64,000 nt of DNA from Rapana venosa (Eukaryota; Mollusca; Gastropoda; Neogastropoda; Muricidae). This document shows, in pieces, positions 26,632-42,865 of this stretch. Below the pieces are notes generated by a model, which had not been told where the DNA came from, did no database searches, and saw only the letters and a list, made by a program, of their open reading frames with translations. The position numbers were made by a program, and so were the translations under genes. The DNA lies in contig CM054140.1 of assembly GCA_028751875.1 (NCBI GenBank), positions 52,453,885 through 52,517,884 of the forward strand, given 5' to 3'. Positions within the stretch are counted from its first letter, which is position 1, and each line of letters opens with the position of its first letter.

Positions 26632-27559
26632 GTATTAAAGTGTATTACAATGTAATACATGTGTATTGCAGTGTATTACAATGTATTACAGTGTATTACA
26701 GTGGATTACAGTGTTATGCAGGGTATTACAGTGTATTGCAGTGTTTTACAGTCTTTTACAGTGTATTACAGTTAATTACAGTGTAGTGGACTGTGGTACA
26801 GTGCAATGCATTACATTGTATTACAGTGTATTACATTGTATTACATGTTTCAGTGAATTACAGTGGTATACTACAGTGTATTGCAGTGTTTACAGTTAAG
26901 TATATTGTATGGCAGTGTATTACAATGTATTACAGTGTTTCACAGTGTATGCAGTGTATTACAGTGTATTACAGTGTATTGCGTGTATTACCAATGTATT
27001 TAACAGTGTCATGCAGTGTAGGCCCTGTGGTTCAGTGGCATTTGTATTAAGTTTGGTATTCAATGTATTACAATGTATTACAGTGTATTACAATGTATTA
27101 ACAGTGTATTGCATGTTTTACAGTGTATTGCAGTGTTTTTACAATTTTTTACAGTGCATTGCAGTGTAGTGCCACTTGTGGTACATGCATTGTATTACAG
27201 TGTATTACAGTGTATTAAAGGTATTACAATGTATTACAGTGTATTAAACCTGTATTACATGTGATACATTGTATTGCAGTGTATTACATGTATTAAAATG
27301 TATTACATGTATTACAGTGGAATACAGTTGTATTGCAGTGAATTACATTGTTTTGCAGTGGTATTACAATGTATTACCTGTGCATTGCAGTGTTGTGTAC
27401 TGTGTTACAGTGCATTGTTATTCTGTGTGGAACCTTGCATTATGTAATATTTACAGTGTATTACAGTGTATTACATTGTATACGTGTATCCAGTGTATTA
27501 CAGGTGTATTACCATGTATTACTGTGTATTACAGAGTAATTACGAGTATTAAGTGTATC

Positions 27560-27850
27560 ACTCCTATTGAGACTTTAACGATCGTGAAAAAGCGTTAAAC
27601 TTATAGTGGTATGGGCATGTCACAAGATCCCAAGGAATTACAAACGACAGTTTTGCAAGGCCACTGTCCAAGGAGGAGAAGTTGAGGCAGACCAAGGAGT
27701 GCTGGGAGGATAACATCAGTGAAATGGACAGGCATAGGACTCACAAAAACTCCTGGGTAAGGCTGAGACAGAGACAGGAATGGACGGAACTGGTTGCTGA
27801 GTCTTTGAGGGTGCACCCACGGTCGTCAGACTACGGGAAGATGATAGAAA
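27560..27850 (+). pseudogene. LINE polymerase ORF, C-terminal fragment (broken)
   Basis: This is the C-terminal tail of a non-LTR retrotransposon ORF2. The plus strand reads WYGHVTRS (from about 27,609), then in shifted frames the WEDNI block near 27,700 and ELVAES near 27,790. A GHV...WEDNI...LV arrangement is typical of the region downstream of the reverse transcriptase in many invertebrate LINEs. Small indels break the frame at least twice. The 5' end is truncated near 27,560 against decamer satellite. The 3' UTR 'gtcgtcagactacgggaaga' leads into the (GATA)n tail. Clade not assigned. Confidence 0.75.
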
Positions 27851-27894
27851 AGATAGGATAGATAGATAGATAGATAGATAGATAGACTAGATAG

Positions 27895-27927
<33 letters not shown>

Positions 27928-27930
27928 GAC

Positions 27931-28015
<85 letters not shown>

Positions 28016-28016
28016 G
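27851..28016. repeat. (GATA)n microsatellite, LINE 3' tail
   Basis: About 165 bp of (GATA)n with three small interruptions near 27,885-27,930. It directly follows the LINE 3' UTR. The 21-kb and 37-kb copies of the same 3' end also finish in GATA-type repeats, so the microsatellite was probably seeded by the element's tail. Confidence 0.92.
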
Positions 28017-31000
28017 AAAGTGCATTGCAGTGTAGTGTACTGTTGTAAAGTGCATTGTATTACAGCGTATTACAAAAGTATTTTAAAGTTGTAATTCCAG
28101 TGTATTACAGTGTATCACAGTGTAATACAGTGTAATTGAAGGTATTACAATGTAATACAGTGTAATTGGCAGTTAAGACATGTGAATTACAGTGTATAAC
28201 AGGGTATTGGAGTGTATATTTGCAGTGTATTAATGTATTGCTGTGTATTACAATGTATTACAGTGTATTGTAAGTGCATTGCACGTGTAGTGTTACTGTA
28301 TGTTACAGTGCATTGCTTGTCAGTGTATTACAGTGTATTACAGTGTATTGCAGTGTATTACAGTGTATTGCAGTGTATTTAAATGTATTACATTGTTTTA
28401 CAGTGAATACAGTGTATTACAGTGTATTGCAGTGTATTACAGTGTATTGCAGTGTATTACAATGTATTACAGTGCATTGCAGTGTAGTGTACTGTGGTAC
28501 AGTGCATTGTATTACAGTGTATTACAGTGCATTATATTGTATTACAGTGTATTACAGTGTATTACATAGTATTACAGTGCATCACAGTGTATCACAGTGT
28601 ATTACAATGTATTACAGTGTATTACAGTGTATTACCGAGTATTACAGTGTATCACAGTGTATTACAGTGTATCGCAGTGTATTACAGTGTATTAAAGTGT
28701 ATTACAGTGAAGTACAGTTTATTACAGTGTATTGCAGTGTATTACAGTTAAATATAGTGTCATGCAGTGTAATACAATGTATTACAGTGTATTACAGTGT
28801 ATTACAGTGTATTGCAGTGTATTACAGTATATTCCAGTGTATTACAATGTATTACAGTGCATTGCATTGTAGTGCACTGTGGTACAGTGCATTGTATTAC
28901 AGTGTATTACAGTGTATTACAGTGTATTACAGTGTATTAAATGTATAAAGTGTATTTATTACAATGTATTAACAGTATATTTACCAGTGTATTGCAGTGA
29001 TTTACAGTGTATTGCAGTGTATCACAATGTATTGCAGTGCATTGCAGTGTAGTGTACTGTGGTACAGTGGATAGTATTACAGTGTATCACAGTGTATCAC
29101 AGTGTATCACAGTGTATTACAATGTAATACAGTGTATTACAGTGTCTTACAGAGTATTACAGTGTATTACAGTGTACTACATTGTATCACAGTGTAATAC
29201 AGTGTAATGTAGTGTATTACAATGTATTGCTGTGTATTACAATGCATTACAGTGTATTCCAGTGCATTGCAGTGTAGTGTACTGTTGTACAGTGCATTGT
29301 ATTTCAGTGTATTAGAGTGTATTAGAGTGTATTAGAGTGTATTAGAGTGTATTACAGTGTATTACAGTGTATTACAGTGTATTACAGTGTATTACAGTGT
29401 ATTGCAGTGTATTACAATATATTACAGTGTATTGCAGTGTATTACAGTGTATTACAATGTATTACAGTCTTACAATGTATTACAGTGTATTAAAGTGTAT
29501 TACAATGTAATACAGGTGTATTGCAGTGTATTACAATGTACTACAGTGTATTACAGTGTATTGCAGTGTATTACAGTGTATTGCTTTGTTTTTCAGTGTA
29601 TTAAAGTGTATTACAGTAAATTACAGTGAATTGCAGTGTATTACAGTGTATTACAGTGAATTGCAGTGTAGTGTACTGTGGTACAGTGCATTGTATTTCA
29701 GTGTATTAGAGTGTATTAGAGTGTATTAGAGTGTTTTACAGTATATTACAGTGTATTACAGTGTATTACAGTGTATTGCAGTGTATTACAATGTATTACA
29801 GTGTATTACAGCGTATTGCAGTGTATTACAGTGTATTGCAGTTTATTACAATGTATTACAGTGCATTGCAGTGTAGTGCAGTGTACTGTGGTACAGTGCA
29901 TTGTTTTACAGTCTATTACAGTGTAGTAACTGCGGGGCAGCGTGGCGGTGTTGTAAAGTGTTCAAATATAAAATGTATCCACTGTACAGTGCAGTGCATT
30001 TCCAGTTTAGTGCAGTGGTATTCCAGGTTAATGTTCTGAGTACAGTGAAGTGTACTGCGGTTACAGTGTGATGTATTACAGGTAATGTAGTGCACTGCAG
30101 CACAAGTGCAGTGTATTACAGTGTAATACATTGTTAAAACGTGTAATACAGTGTATTAGAGTGTTTACAGGTGTAATTAGAGTGTATTACAGTGTATTAC
30201 AGTGTATTGCAGTGTTCTTACAATGTATTAAAGTGGATTAAAGTGTTTTGGCAATGTAATACATGTGTATTACAGTGTATTACAGTGCAATTGCATTGCT
30301 AGGTACTGTGGTACTATGCAAAGTATTACAGTGTATTCCAGTGTATTACAGTGTTTGCAGTTGTTTCAGTGTTTTACAGTGTATTACAGTGAATTACGGT
30401 ACTACAGTGTATTACTGTGCATTGCAGTGTAGGTGTTTCTGTGGTACAGTGCAATGTATACCATTGTATTACAGTGTATTACAGTGTATTACATTGTTTT
30501 ACAGTGACTTACAGTGTATTACAGTGTCTTGCAGTGTATTTCAGTTAATTATAGTGTATTGCAGTGTATTACAGTGGTATTGCAGTGTATTACAATGTAT
30601 TAACAGAGCATTGCAGTGTAGTTGCACTGTGGTACAGTGCATTCTATACAGTGTATTACAGTGTATTACAGTGTAGTTTAATAGTGTAATCAATGCGATT
30701 ACTGTGTATTAAAGTGTATTAAAGTAGTTTTGAATTGTTATACGTGTTATTCAGTGTATTACAATGTATTACAGTATATGCAGTGTATTACAGTTGTACT
30801 TGCAGTGTATTTTCAAGTGGTTTGCAGTGTATCTACATTGTATTCCAGTGCATTGCAGTGTAGTGTTACTGTGGTACAGTTGCGTTGTATTATAGTGTAT
30901 TGAGTTACATTTTATTGTAGTACAGTGTATTACAGTGTATTACAGTGTATCACAGTGTATCACAGTGTATTACAATGTATTACAGTGTATTACAGTATAT

Positions 31001-33065
31001 TACCGAGTATTACAGTGTCCGCACAGTGTATTACTGGGTTATCGCAGTGTATTACAGGGTAATTAAAGTGTAATACAGTTGAAGTACAGTGTATTACAGT
31101 GTATTACAGTGTAATGCAGTGTATTACAGTTATATAAGTGTATTTTGCAGTGTTTACAATGTATTACAGTGTATAACAGTGTATTAACAGTGTATTGCAT
31201 TTTATTACAGTGTTTTCAGTGTAATGCAGGATATTACAGTGTTTGCGCGCAATGTATTATTCATGTATTTCAGTGCATTTTGCAGTGTAGTGAACTCGCT
31301 GGTACTGTGCATTGTATTCCAGTGTATTTACAGTGAAGTACAGTGTTTTACAGTGTTTCTACAGTGTATTACAGTGTATTACTAAGTATTTCAGTGTAGC
31401 ACAGTGTATTACAGTGTTATCACAGTGTTATTAAGTGTTATTACAGTGTTATACAGTGTATTGCAGCTGTATTACAGTTGAATTTAGTGTATTGTACTGT
31501 TTTACAATGTATTTGTGTGTGTAACATAGTATTACAGTGTTAATCAGTGCTTTGCAGTGTTATGTACTGTTGTACTGTGCATTGCTTAGAGGGTATTACA
31601 GTGTTATATTACAGTGTATTTTACAAATGTATTACAGTGTTTTCCATTGTATTACAGGGGATTTCAATGTATTTCAGTGTATTATAAGGTATTTCAATGT
31701 CAATACAGGTGTATTGCAGTGTATTACAATGTTGTTAACTGTGTATTAACTATGTATTACAGTGTATTGCTGGGTATTACAGTGTATTGCAGTGGTATTA
31801 CATTGTATGACAGTGCATTGTGTGTAGTTTGCACTGTGGAACAGTTGCATTGTATTACAGTGGAATACAGTGTATTAAAGGTGTTTTACAATGTTATACT
31901 GTGGTCTGCTGTGTAGTACAATGTTATTACAAATGTATTACAGTGTATTACAGTGTATTACAGTTGTATGCAGTGATTTTCAGTGTATTGCATATGTATT
32001 ACAATTGTATTACAGTGCATTGCAGTTAGTGCACTGTGGTACAGTGCATTGTATTACAGTGTATTACAGTGTATTAAAATGTATAACAGTGTATTACAGT
32101 GTATTAAAGTGTATTACAATGTTATACAGTGTATTGGAGTGTATTACAATGTGATACAATGTATTTCAGTGTATTACAGTGTATTACAGTGTATTGCAGT
32201 GTATTACAGTGTATTGCAGTGTATTACAATGTATACAGTGCTTTGCAGTGGTTTTCAAGGTGACTGTGGTACAGTGCATACGTATTACAGTGTATTAAAA
32301 TGTATTTACTGTGTAGTACATTGAATTACAGTGTATTACTAGTATTTACAGTGTATTAAAAGTGTATTTTCAATGTATACAGGTGTATTGCAGTGTATTA
32401 CAATGTATTCAGTGTATTACAGTGGAGTACAGTGTATTACAGTGTATTGCAGTGTATTACAAATGTATTACAGTGCATTTTTGGTGTTGCTTGGACTGTG
32501 TACAGTGCATTGTATTCAGTGTGTATTACTGTGTATTACGTGTATTACAGTGTATTGCAGTGTATTTCAGTGTATTGCTTGTAATTACACTGTATTCCAG
32601 TGCATTGCAGTGTAGTGTACTGTGGTACAGTGATTGTATTACAGTGTATTACAGTACATTATATTGTATTACAGTGTAAAACAGTGTATTACAGTGTATT
32701 CCAGTGTATTACAGTTAGATATAGTGTATTGCAGTGTATAACAATGTATTACAGTGTATTACAGTGTATTACAGTGTATTGCAGTGTTTTACAGCGTATT
32801 GCAGTGTTATATAATGTATTCCAGTGCATTGCAGTGTAGTGCACTGTGGTACAGTGCATTGTATTACAGTGTATTACAGTGTATTACAGTGTATTAGAAT
32901 GTATAATAGTGTATTACAGTGAATTAAAGTGTATTACAATGTTATACAGTGTATTGCAGTGTATTACAATGTATTACAATGTATTTTCAGTGTATTACAG
33001 TGTTTTACTGTGTATTGCAGTGTATACGTGTTGTATTGCAGTGAATTACAATGTATTACAGTGCA

Positions 33066-34033
<968 letters not shown>

Positions 34034-37000
34034 TACCCATTGCAGTGTAGTGTACTGTGGGACAGGGCAATAGTTTTACAGTGTATCACAGTGTATGTCA
34101 CAGTGTCATTACAATGTATTAACAGTTTATTAACCATTTGTTTTACCGGATGTATTACAGTGTATCACAGTTGTATTACAATGTTGGCAGTGTATTGACA
34201 GTGTTTTTTAAGCGTGTATACCGTGAAAGTTACAGTGTCTTACAGTGTATTACAGTGTATTACAGTGCTTGCAGTTGTAGGGTACTGTGGTTACAGTGCA
34301 TTGTATTACATGCATTACAGTGTTATTTACTGTGTAATACAGTGTATTACAGTGTATTACATTGTATTACAGGTATCACAGTGTATTACAGTGTATTGTA
34401 GTGTATTACAATGTATTGCTGGTAATTTACAATGTATTACTGTGTTTTGTATTCAGTTGCATTGCAGTGTAGTGTACTGTTGTACGTACATTGCTTTACA
34501 GTGTGTGTTACAGGTTATTGCAGTGTATTACAGTGTATTGCAGGGTATTACATGGTATTACAGTACATTGCTGTTGTAGTGTTTACTGTGGTTACAGTTG
34601 CATTGTTATTACAGTGTATTACAGGTATTACAGGTATTTTAAAGTGTATTACAGTGAAGTACAGTGTATTACAGTGTATTACAGTGTATTGCAGTGTATT
34701 ACATTTAAATATAGTGTATTGCAGTGTATTACAATGTATTACAGTGTCTTACAGTGTATTACAGTGTATTGCAGTATGATACAGTGTATTGCAGTGTATT
34801 ACAATGTATTACAGTGCATTGCAGTGTAGTGCACTGTGGTACAATGCATTGTATCTTCTGGTGTATTACAGTGTATTAAGTGTATTTACAATGTGTACAG
34901 TGTTCTTACAGTGTATTACAGTGTGATGCAGTGTATTACAGTGTATTGCAGTGTATTACAATGTTCTACAGTGCATTGCAGTGTAGTGTACTGTGGTACA
35001 GTGCATAGTATTACAGTGTATCACAGTGTATCACAGTGTATTACAATGTATTACAGTGTATTACAGTGTATTACCGAGTATTACAGTGTATTACAGTGAA
35101 GTACAGTGTATTACAGTGTTTTAAAGGGTATTACAGTGAAGTACAGTGTATTAAAGTGTATTACAGTGTATTACAGTGCATTGCAGTGTAGTGTACTCTG
35201 GTACAATGCATTGTATACAGGGCATTACAGATGTAATTACCAGTGTATATAGTGTATTACGTGTTTTACATTGTATTACCAGTGTAGTACTGTGTATTGC
35301 AGTGTATTACAGTGTATTGCAGTGTTTCACATTTGATTTAAAGTGCATTACAGTGTATTAAAGAGTATTACAGTGAATTATAGTATATTACATAGTATTA
35401 CAATGTTTGACAGTGCATTGCAGTGTAGTGTACTGTGGTAAAGTGCATTGTATTACAGTGTATTACAAAGTATTCTACAGTGTATTAAGTGCATTGCAGT
35501 GTGTGTAATGTTTGTAAAGTGTATGCTTGTACAGTGAATTACAGTGTATTACAGTTGTATTACAATGTAATACAGTGTATTACAATGTATTTCAGGTGTA
35601 TTAAAGTGTATTACAATGTAAGTCTTGTGTATTGCAGTGTTTTAATTGTAGTACAGTGGATTACTGTGGATTACTGTGTTATGCAGGGTATACAGTGATT
35701 GCAGTGTTTTACAGTGGTTTTACAGTGTATTAACAGTGATATTACAGTGTTTTATTGTGTATTACAGTGAATTGCAATGTTGTGTACTGTGTTACAGTAC
35801 AATGCATTTACTCTGTATTACAGTGTATTACATTGTATTACAGTGTTTTCAGTGGGAATTACAGTGTATTACAGTGTATTTCGAGTGTATTACAGTTAAA
35901 TTTAATGTATTGCAGTGTATTACATGTATTCCAGTGTATCACAGTGTATTGCAGTGATTGCAGTGGATTACAGTGTATTATTGCAGTGTATTACAATGTA
36001 TTACAGTGCATTGCAGTGTAGTGCCTGTGTTACAGTGCATTGTATTACAGTGTATTACCTGTGGTATTACAGTGATATTAAAGTGTATTACATGTATACA
36101 GTGTATTACAGTGTGGTACAAGTTAAATATATGGGTATTGCAGTGTATTAATAGTATTACAGTGTATCACAGTGTATCACAGTGTATTACAATGTATTAC
36201 AGTGTATTACAGTGTATTACCGAGTATTACAGTGTATCACAGTGTATTACAGTGTATCGCAGTGTATTACAGTGTATTAAAGTGTATTACAGTAAAGTAC
36301 AGTGTATTACAGTTAAATATAGTGTATTGCAGTGTATTACAATGTATTACAGTGAAGTACAGTGTATTACAGTGTATTACAGTGTATTGCAGTGTATTAC
36401 AGTTAAATATAGTGTATTGCAGTGTATTACAATGTATTACAGTGTATTACAGTGTATTACAGTGTATTGCAGTATAATACAGTGTATTGCAGTGTATTAC
36501 AATGTATTACAGTGCATTGCAGTGTAGTGCACTGTGGTACAATGCATTGTATTACAGTGTATTACAGTGTATTAAAGTGTATTACAATGTTATACAGTGT
36601 ATTGCAGTGTATTACAATGTATTACAATGTAGTACAGTGTCTTACAGTGTATTACAGTGTGATGCAGTGTATTACAGTGTATTGCAGTGTATTACAATGT
36701 TCTAAGGCATTGCAGTGTAGTGTACTGTGGTACAGTGCATAGTTATTACAGTGTATTACAGTGTTCACAGTTGTATTACAATGTATTACAGTGTATTACA
36801 GTGTATTACCGAGTATTCAGTGTATTACAGTGAAGTACAGTCCCCAGAATGTTTTACAGTGTTTAAAGGGTATTAAAGTGAAGTACAGGTGTATTAAAGT
36901 GTATTACAGTGTTATGACAGTGCATTGCAGTGTAGTGTACTCTGGGTACAATGCATTGTATTCCAGGGCATGTCAGTTGTATTACAGTGTACATATAGTG

Positions 37001-37564
37001 GTTACAGTGTTTACATTGTATTTACAGTGTATTACAGTGTATTGCAGTGTATTTCAATGTTCACTGTGTATTTGCAGTTATGCAGTGTATTACAGTTATT
37101 GCAGTTTATTACACTGTATTACTGTGCATTGCAGTGTAGTGTATGTTGTACAGTGCATTGTATTACCGTGTATTACTGTGTATTACGTGTATTAGAAATG
37201 TATAAACAGTGTATTACAGTGTATTAAAGTGTATACAATGTTATACAGTGTATTGCAGTGTATTACAGTTAAATAAGTGTATTCAGATGTATTACATAAT
37301 GTATTACATGTGTATTGCAGTTGTATTACATTGTAGCTTACAGTGATTACATTGGATTTCTGGGTTATGCAGGGTATTACAGTGTTCTTGCAGTGTGTTA
37401 CAGTGTTTTACAGTGTATTTACAGTGAATTAAGTGTATGATTAGTGTATTACAGTTGAATTGCAATGTGTGTACTGTGTTTACAGAGTACATGCGTTCAT
37501 TGTATTAACAGTTGTATTACATTGTATTACAGTGTTTTACAGTGAATTGACAGTGTATTACAGT

Positions 37565-37714
37565 GTTTCGTCCGGTATCCTATCTATCTATCTATTTATC
37601 TATATATCTATCTGGTCCCGTAGGTCTGGACGACCCTTGGGGGCACCCTCAAGACTCAGCAACCAGTTCCCTCCATTCTTCTCTCTGTTCTGCCTTTCTC
37701 AGGGTTTTGAGTGC
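37565..37714 (-). mobile_element. LINE 3'-end fragment, duplicate of 21,261-21,410
   Basis: It appears identical to the fragment at 21,261 and sits at the equivalent place in duplication copy 2. It was therefore copied with the segment and is not an independent insertion. Confidence 0.72.
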
Positions 37715-40700
37715 GTTACAGTGTATTAAAGTGTATTACAGTGAATTACAGTATATTACATAGTATTACAATGTATAACAGTACATTGCAGTGTAGTGTA
37801 CTGTGGTAAAGTGCACTGTATTACAGTGTATTACAAAGTATTACAGTGTATTACAGTGTATTACAGTGTCTATCACTGTGTAATACAGTGTATTGTAGGT
37901 ATTACAATGTATTGCGTGTTATTACAATATATTACAAGTGAATCAGTGCTTTGCAGTGTAGTGATAGTGTTGTACAGTGAATTGATTTACCGTGTATTAC
38001 TGTGTATTATTGTGTATTACAATGTATTACAATGTATTACATTGTATTACAGTGTATTACCAATGTATTACAGTGTATTAAAGTGTATTTCAGTAATACA
38101 TGTGTATTGGCAGTGTATTACAATGTAATTTACAGTGTATTACATTGCTTTTACGTGTAATTTGCAGTGAGTATATTAAAGTGTATTGCAGTGATATTAC
38201 AATGTTTTACAGGGCATGGGAGTGTAGCGCACTGTGGTGTACAGTGCATTGTATTACAGTGTATTTAGTGTTTGACAGTGTATTAAAGTGTATTACAGTT
38301 ATACAGTGTCTTGTGTGTATTTACAATGTATTACAATGTATTTCTGTGTATTACAGTCTTTTTACAGTGTTAATGCAGTGTATTTCGGGTATTGCATTTG
38401 TATTACATGTATTACCGTGCATTGCAGTGTAGTGTACTTGATGTACAGTGCATTGTATTACAGTGTATTACAGTACATTTATATTGTATTACAGTGTAAA
38501 ACAGTTGTATTTACATGTATTGCAGTTGTTATTACAGTTAAATATAGTGTATTGCAAGTGTATAAAACATATGTTTATTACAGGTGTTTACCGTGTTATT
38601 GTTAGTTTTTTACAGTGTATTGCAGGTCTATTACAATGTATTACAGTGCATTGCAGTGTAGTGCACTGTGGTACAGTGCATTGTATTACAGTGTATTACA
38701 GTGTATTACAGTGTATTAGAATGTATAACAGTGTATTACAGTGTATTAAAGTGTATTACAATGTTATACAGTGTATTGCAGTGTATTACAGTTAAATGCA
38801 GTGTATTACAGTGTATTACAATGTATTACAGTGTAATACAGTGTATTACAGTGTATTGAAGTGTATTACAGTGTATTGCAGTGTATTACAATGTATTACA
38901 GTGCATTGCAGTGTAGTGCACTGTGGTACAGTGCATTGTATTACAGTGTTTTACAGTGTATTTCAGTGTATTACAGTGTATTACAGTGTATTTCAATGTA
39001 TTACAGTGTATTACAGTGTATTAAAGTGTATTACAATGTTATACAGTGTATTCAGTGTATTCAGTGTATTACAATGTATTACAATGTATTACAGTGTATT
39101 GCAGTGTATTACAGTGTATTGCAGTGTATTACAGTGTATTGCAGTGTATTACAATGTATTACAGTGCATTGCAGTGTAGTGTACTGTGGTACAGTGCATT
39201 GTATTACAGTGTATTAGAGTACATTATATTGTATTACAGTGTATTACAGTGTATTACATAGTTTACAGTGTATCACAGGTGTATTTAACAATGTATTACA
39301 ATGTATTACAGTGTATTACCGATTGTTACAGTGGTATCACAGTGTAAATTAACAGGTGTATCGCAGTGTATTACAGTGAATTATGTGTAATTCAGTGAAA
39401 TACAGTGTTATTTACAGTGTTTACAATGTATACAGTGCATGGCATTGTAGTTGTACTGTCGGTAAAGTGCATTGTATTACAGTGTATTTCAGTTAATTAT
39501 ATTGTATTACTGTATATATTGTGTATTACAGTGTATTGCAGTGATTACAGTTAATACAGTGTATTGCAGTGTATTCACTGTATTACAGTGTATTTACAGT
39601 GTATTTCAGTGTAATTGCAGTATAATTACAGTGTATTGCAGTGTATTACAATGTATACAGTGCATTGCAGTGTAGTGCACTGTGGATACAGTGCATTGTA
39701 TTACAGTGTAGTAAGTGTATTACAGGTGTTTTACAGTGTATTCTGTGTATTACAGTGTATTACAGAGTATTACGCGTTTTACAGTGTATCACAGTGTACT
39801 ACAGGTTATCTCAGTGCATTACAGTGTTTTTAAAGGTATTATAGTGTATTACAGTGTATTACCGAAGTAATACATTGTATCACAGTGTATTACAGTGTAT
39901 CGCAGTGTATTACAGTGTTTTAAAGTGTATTATAGTGAAGTACAGTTGTATTAATGTTGGTATTACAGTGGCATTGCTGTGTAGTTTTACTGTGGTACAA
40001 TGCATTGTTTTACAGTGCATTACAGTGTATTACAGTGTAAACAGTGATTACAGTGTATTACATTGTATTACAGTGTATTACAGAGTTATTGCAGTGGATT
40101 ACAGTGTTTTGGCGTGTTTTTACATTGTATTAAAGTGCGTTACAGTGTATTAAAGTGTATTACAGTGAAATAACAGTATTTGATCTAGTATTACAATGTA
40201 TGACGTACATTGCAGTGTTGTGTACTGTGGTAAATTGCTTTGTATTACAGTGTATACAAAGTATTACAGTGTATACAGTGTATTACAGTGTAGACAGTGT
40301 AATACAGTGTATTGTAGTGTATTACAATGTAATGCTGTGTAATACAATGTAGTACAGTGTAATACAGAGCTTTGCAGTGTTAGTGTAAGTTGTACAGTGC
40401 ATTGCTTTACAGTTGTATTACAGTGTATTATAGTGTATTACACATTGTAATACAATGGTTATTACATTGTATTACAGTGTATTACATGTATTACTGTGTA
40501 TTAAAGGGTATTTCAATGTAATACAGGATGTATTCAGTGTATTACAATGTATTACAGTGTATTACTTTTGTATTACAGTGTATTGCAGTGTATTAAGTGT
40601 ATATGCTGTGTATTACAATGCATTACAGTGCATTGGTGTGTAGTGCACCTGTTGTACAGTGCATTGTTTTTACAGTGTATTACAGTGTATTACAGTGTAT

Positions 40701-42865
40701 TAAAGTGTATTACAATGTTATACAGTGTATTGCTGTGTATTACAATGTATTACAATGTATTACAGTGTATTACAGTGTTTTACAGTGTAATGCAGTGTAT
40801 TTCAGTGTATTGCATTGTATTACAATGTATTACAGTGCATTGCAGTGTAGTGTACTGTGGTACAGTGCATTCTATTACAGTGTATTACAGTACATTATAT
40901 TGTATTACAGTGTAAAACAGTGTATTACAGTGTATTGCAGTGTATTACAGTTAAATATAGTGTATTGCAGTGTATAACAATGTATTACAGTGTATTACAG
41001 TGTATTGCAGTGTTTTACAGTGTATTGCAGTGTATTACAATGTATTACAGTGCATTGCAGTGTAGTGCACTGTGGTACAGTGCATTGTATTACAGTGTAT
41101 TACAGTGTATTACAGTGTATTAATGTATACAGTGTATTACCGTGTTATTAAAGTGTATTACAATGTATTTACAGTGAATTGCAGGGTATTCAATGTAATT
41201 ACAATGTATTTCAGTGTATTACTGTGTTTTACAGTGTATTGCAGTGTATTACAGTGTATTGCAGTGTATTACAATGTATTACAGTGCATTGCAGTGTAGT
41301 GTACTGTGGTTCAATGCATAGTATTACAGTGTATCACAGTGTATTACAGTGTATTACAATGTATTACAGTTTATTACATTGTATTACCGAGTATTACAGT
41401 GTATCCCAGTGTATTACAATGTATCGATGTGTATTACAGTGTTTTAAAGTGTATTACAGTGAAAGACCAGTGTGTTACAGTGTATTACAGTGTATTGCAG
41501 TGTAGTGTACTGTGGTACAGTGCATTGTATTACAGTGCAAAACAGTGTATTACAGTGTAATACAGTGTATTACAGTGTATTACATTGTATTACAGTGTAT
41601 TACAGTGTATTACAGTGTATTGCAGTGTTTTACATTGTATTAAAGTGCATTACAGTGTATTAAAGTTGTTTTCAGTAAATTACCGTTTATTTACATAATA
41701 TTACAATTGTATGACAGTGCATTGCAGTGTAGTTGTACTGTGGTAAAGTGCATTGATTACTGCGTGTTGCAAAGTTCTTTACGTTGATTAACAGTGTATT
41801 ACAGTGTATCACAGTGTATACACTGTATTGTAGGTGTTTATTACAATGTATTGCTGTGTATTACAATGTATTACAGTGTATTACAGTGCATTGCAGTGTA
41901 GTGTACTGTTGTACAGTGCATTGCATTACAGTGTATTACAGTGTATTGCCGTGTATTACAGTGTATTGCAGTGTATTACAATGTATTACAGTACATTGCA
42001 GTGTATTGTACTGTGGTACAGTGCATTGTATTACAGTGTATTACAGTGTTTTAAAGTGTATTACAGTGAAGTACAGTGTATTACAGTGTATTACAGTGTA
42101 TTGCAGTGTATTACAGTTAAATATAGTGTATTACAGTGTATTACAGTGTATTAAAGTGTATTACAATGTTATACAGTGTATTGCAGTGTATTACAATGGT
42201 ATTACATGTAGTACAGTGTATTACAGGGTTTTACAGTGTTATTGCAGTGTTTTACCGTGTTATTGCAGTTGTATTACAATTTCTTCGTTCATTGCAGTGT
42301 AGTGTACTGTGGTCCAGTGCATAGTATTACAGTGTATCACAGTGTACCACAGTCTATTACAATGTATTACAGTGTATTACAGTGTATTACCGAGTATTAC
42401 AGTGTATTACAGTGAAGTACAGTTTATTACAGTGTTTTAAAGGGTATTACAGTGAAGTACAGTGTATTAAAGTGTATTACAGTGTATTACAGTGCATTGC
42501 AGTGTAGTGTACTCTGGTACAATGCATTGTATTACAGTGTATTACAAAGTATTACAGTGTATTACAGTGCATTGCAGTGTAGTGTACTGTTGTACAGTGC
42601 ATTGCTTTACAGTGTATTACAGTGTATTACAGTGTATTACAGTGTATTACAGTGTTATTCACAGGTGTATTACAGTGTATTACAATTGTATTACAGTGTC
42701 ATTGCAGTGTATTACAGTGTATACAGTGTTTTAATGTATTACAGTGTATTACAGTGTATTACAGTGTATTACAGTTGTATTAGTTTTCAGTGTATTACAG
42801 TGTATTTACAGTGTATTGCAGTGTATGATGACATTGCATTGTATTACAGTTATTACAGTGATCAG

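Noticed and set aside
27851..28016. Telomeric repeat or replication-origin iterons
   Set aside because: The unit is GATA, it is internal, and it follows a LINE 3' UTR, so it is a retroelement tail.
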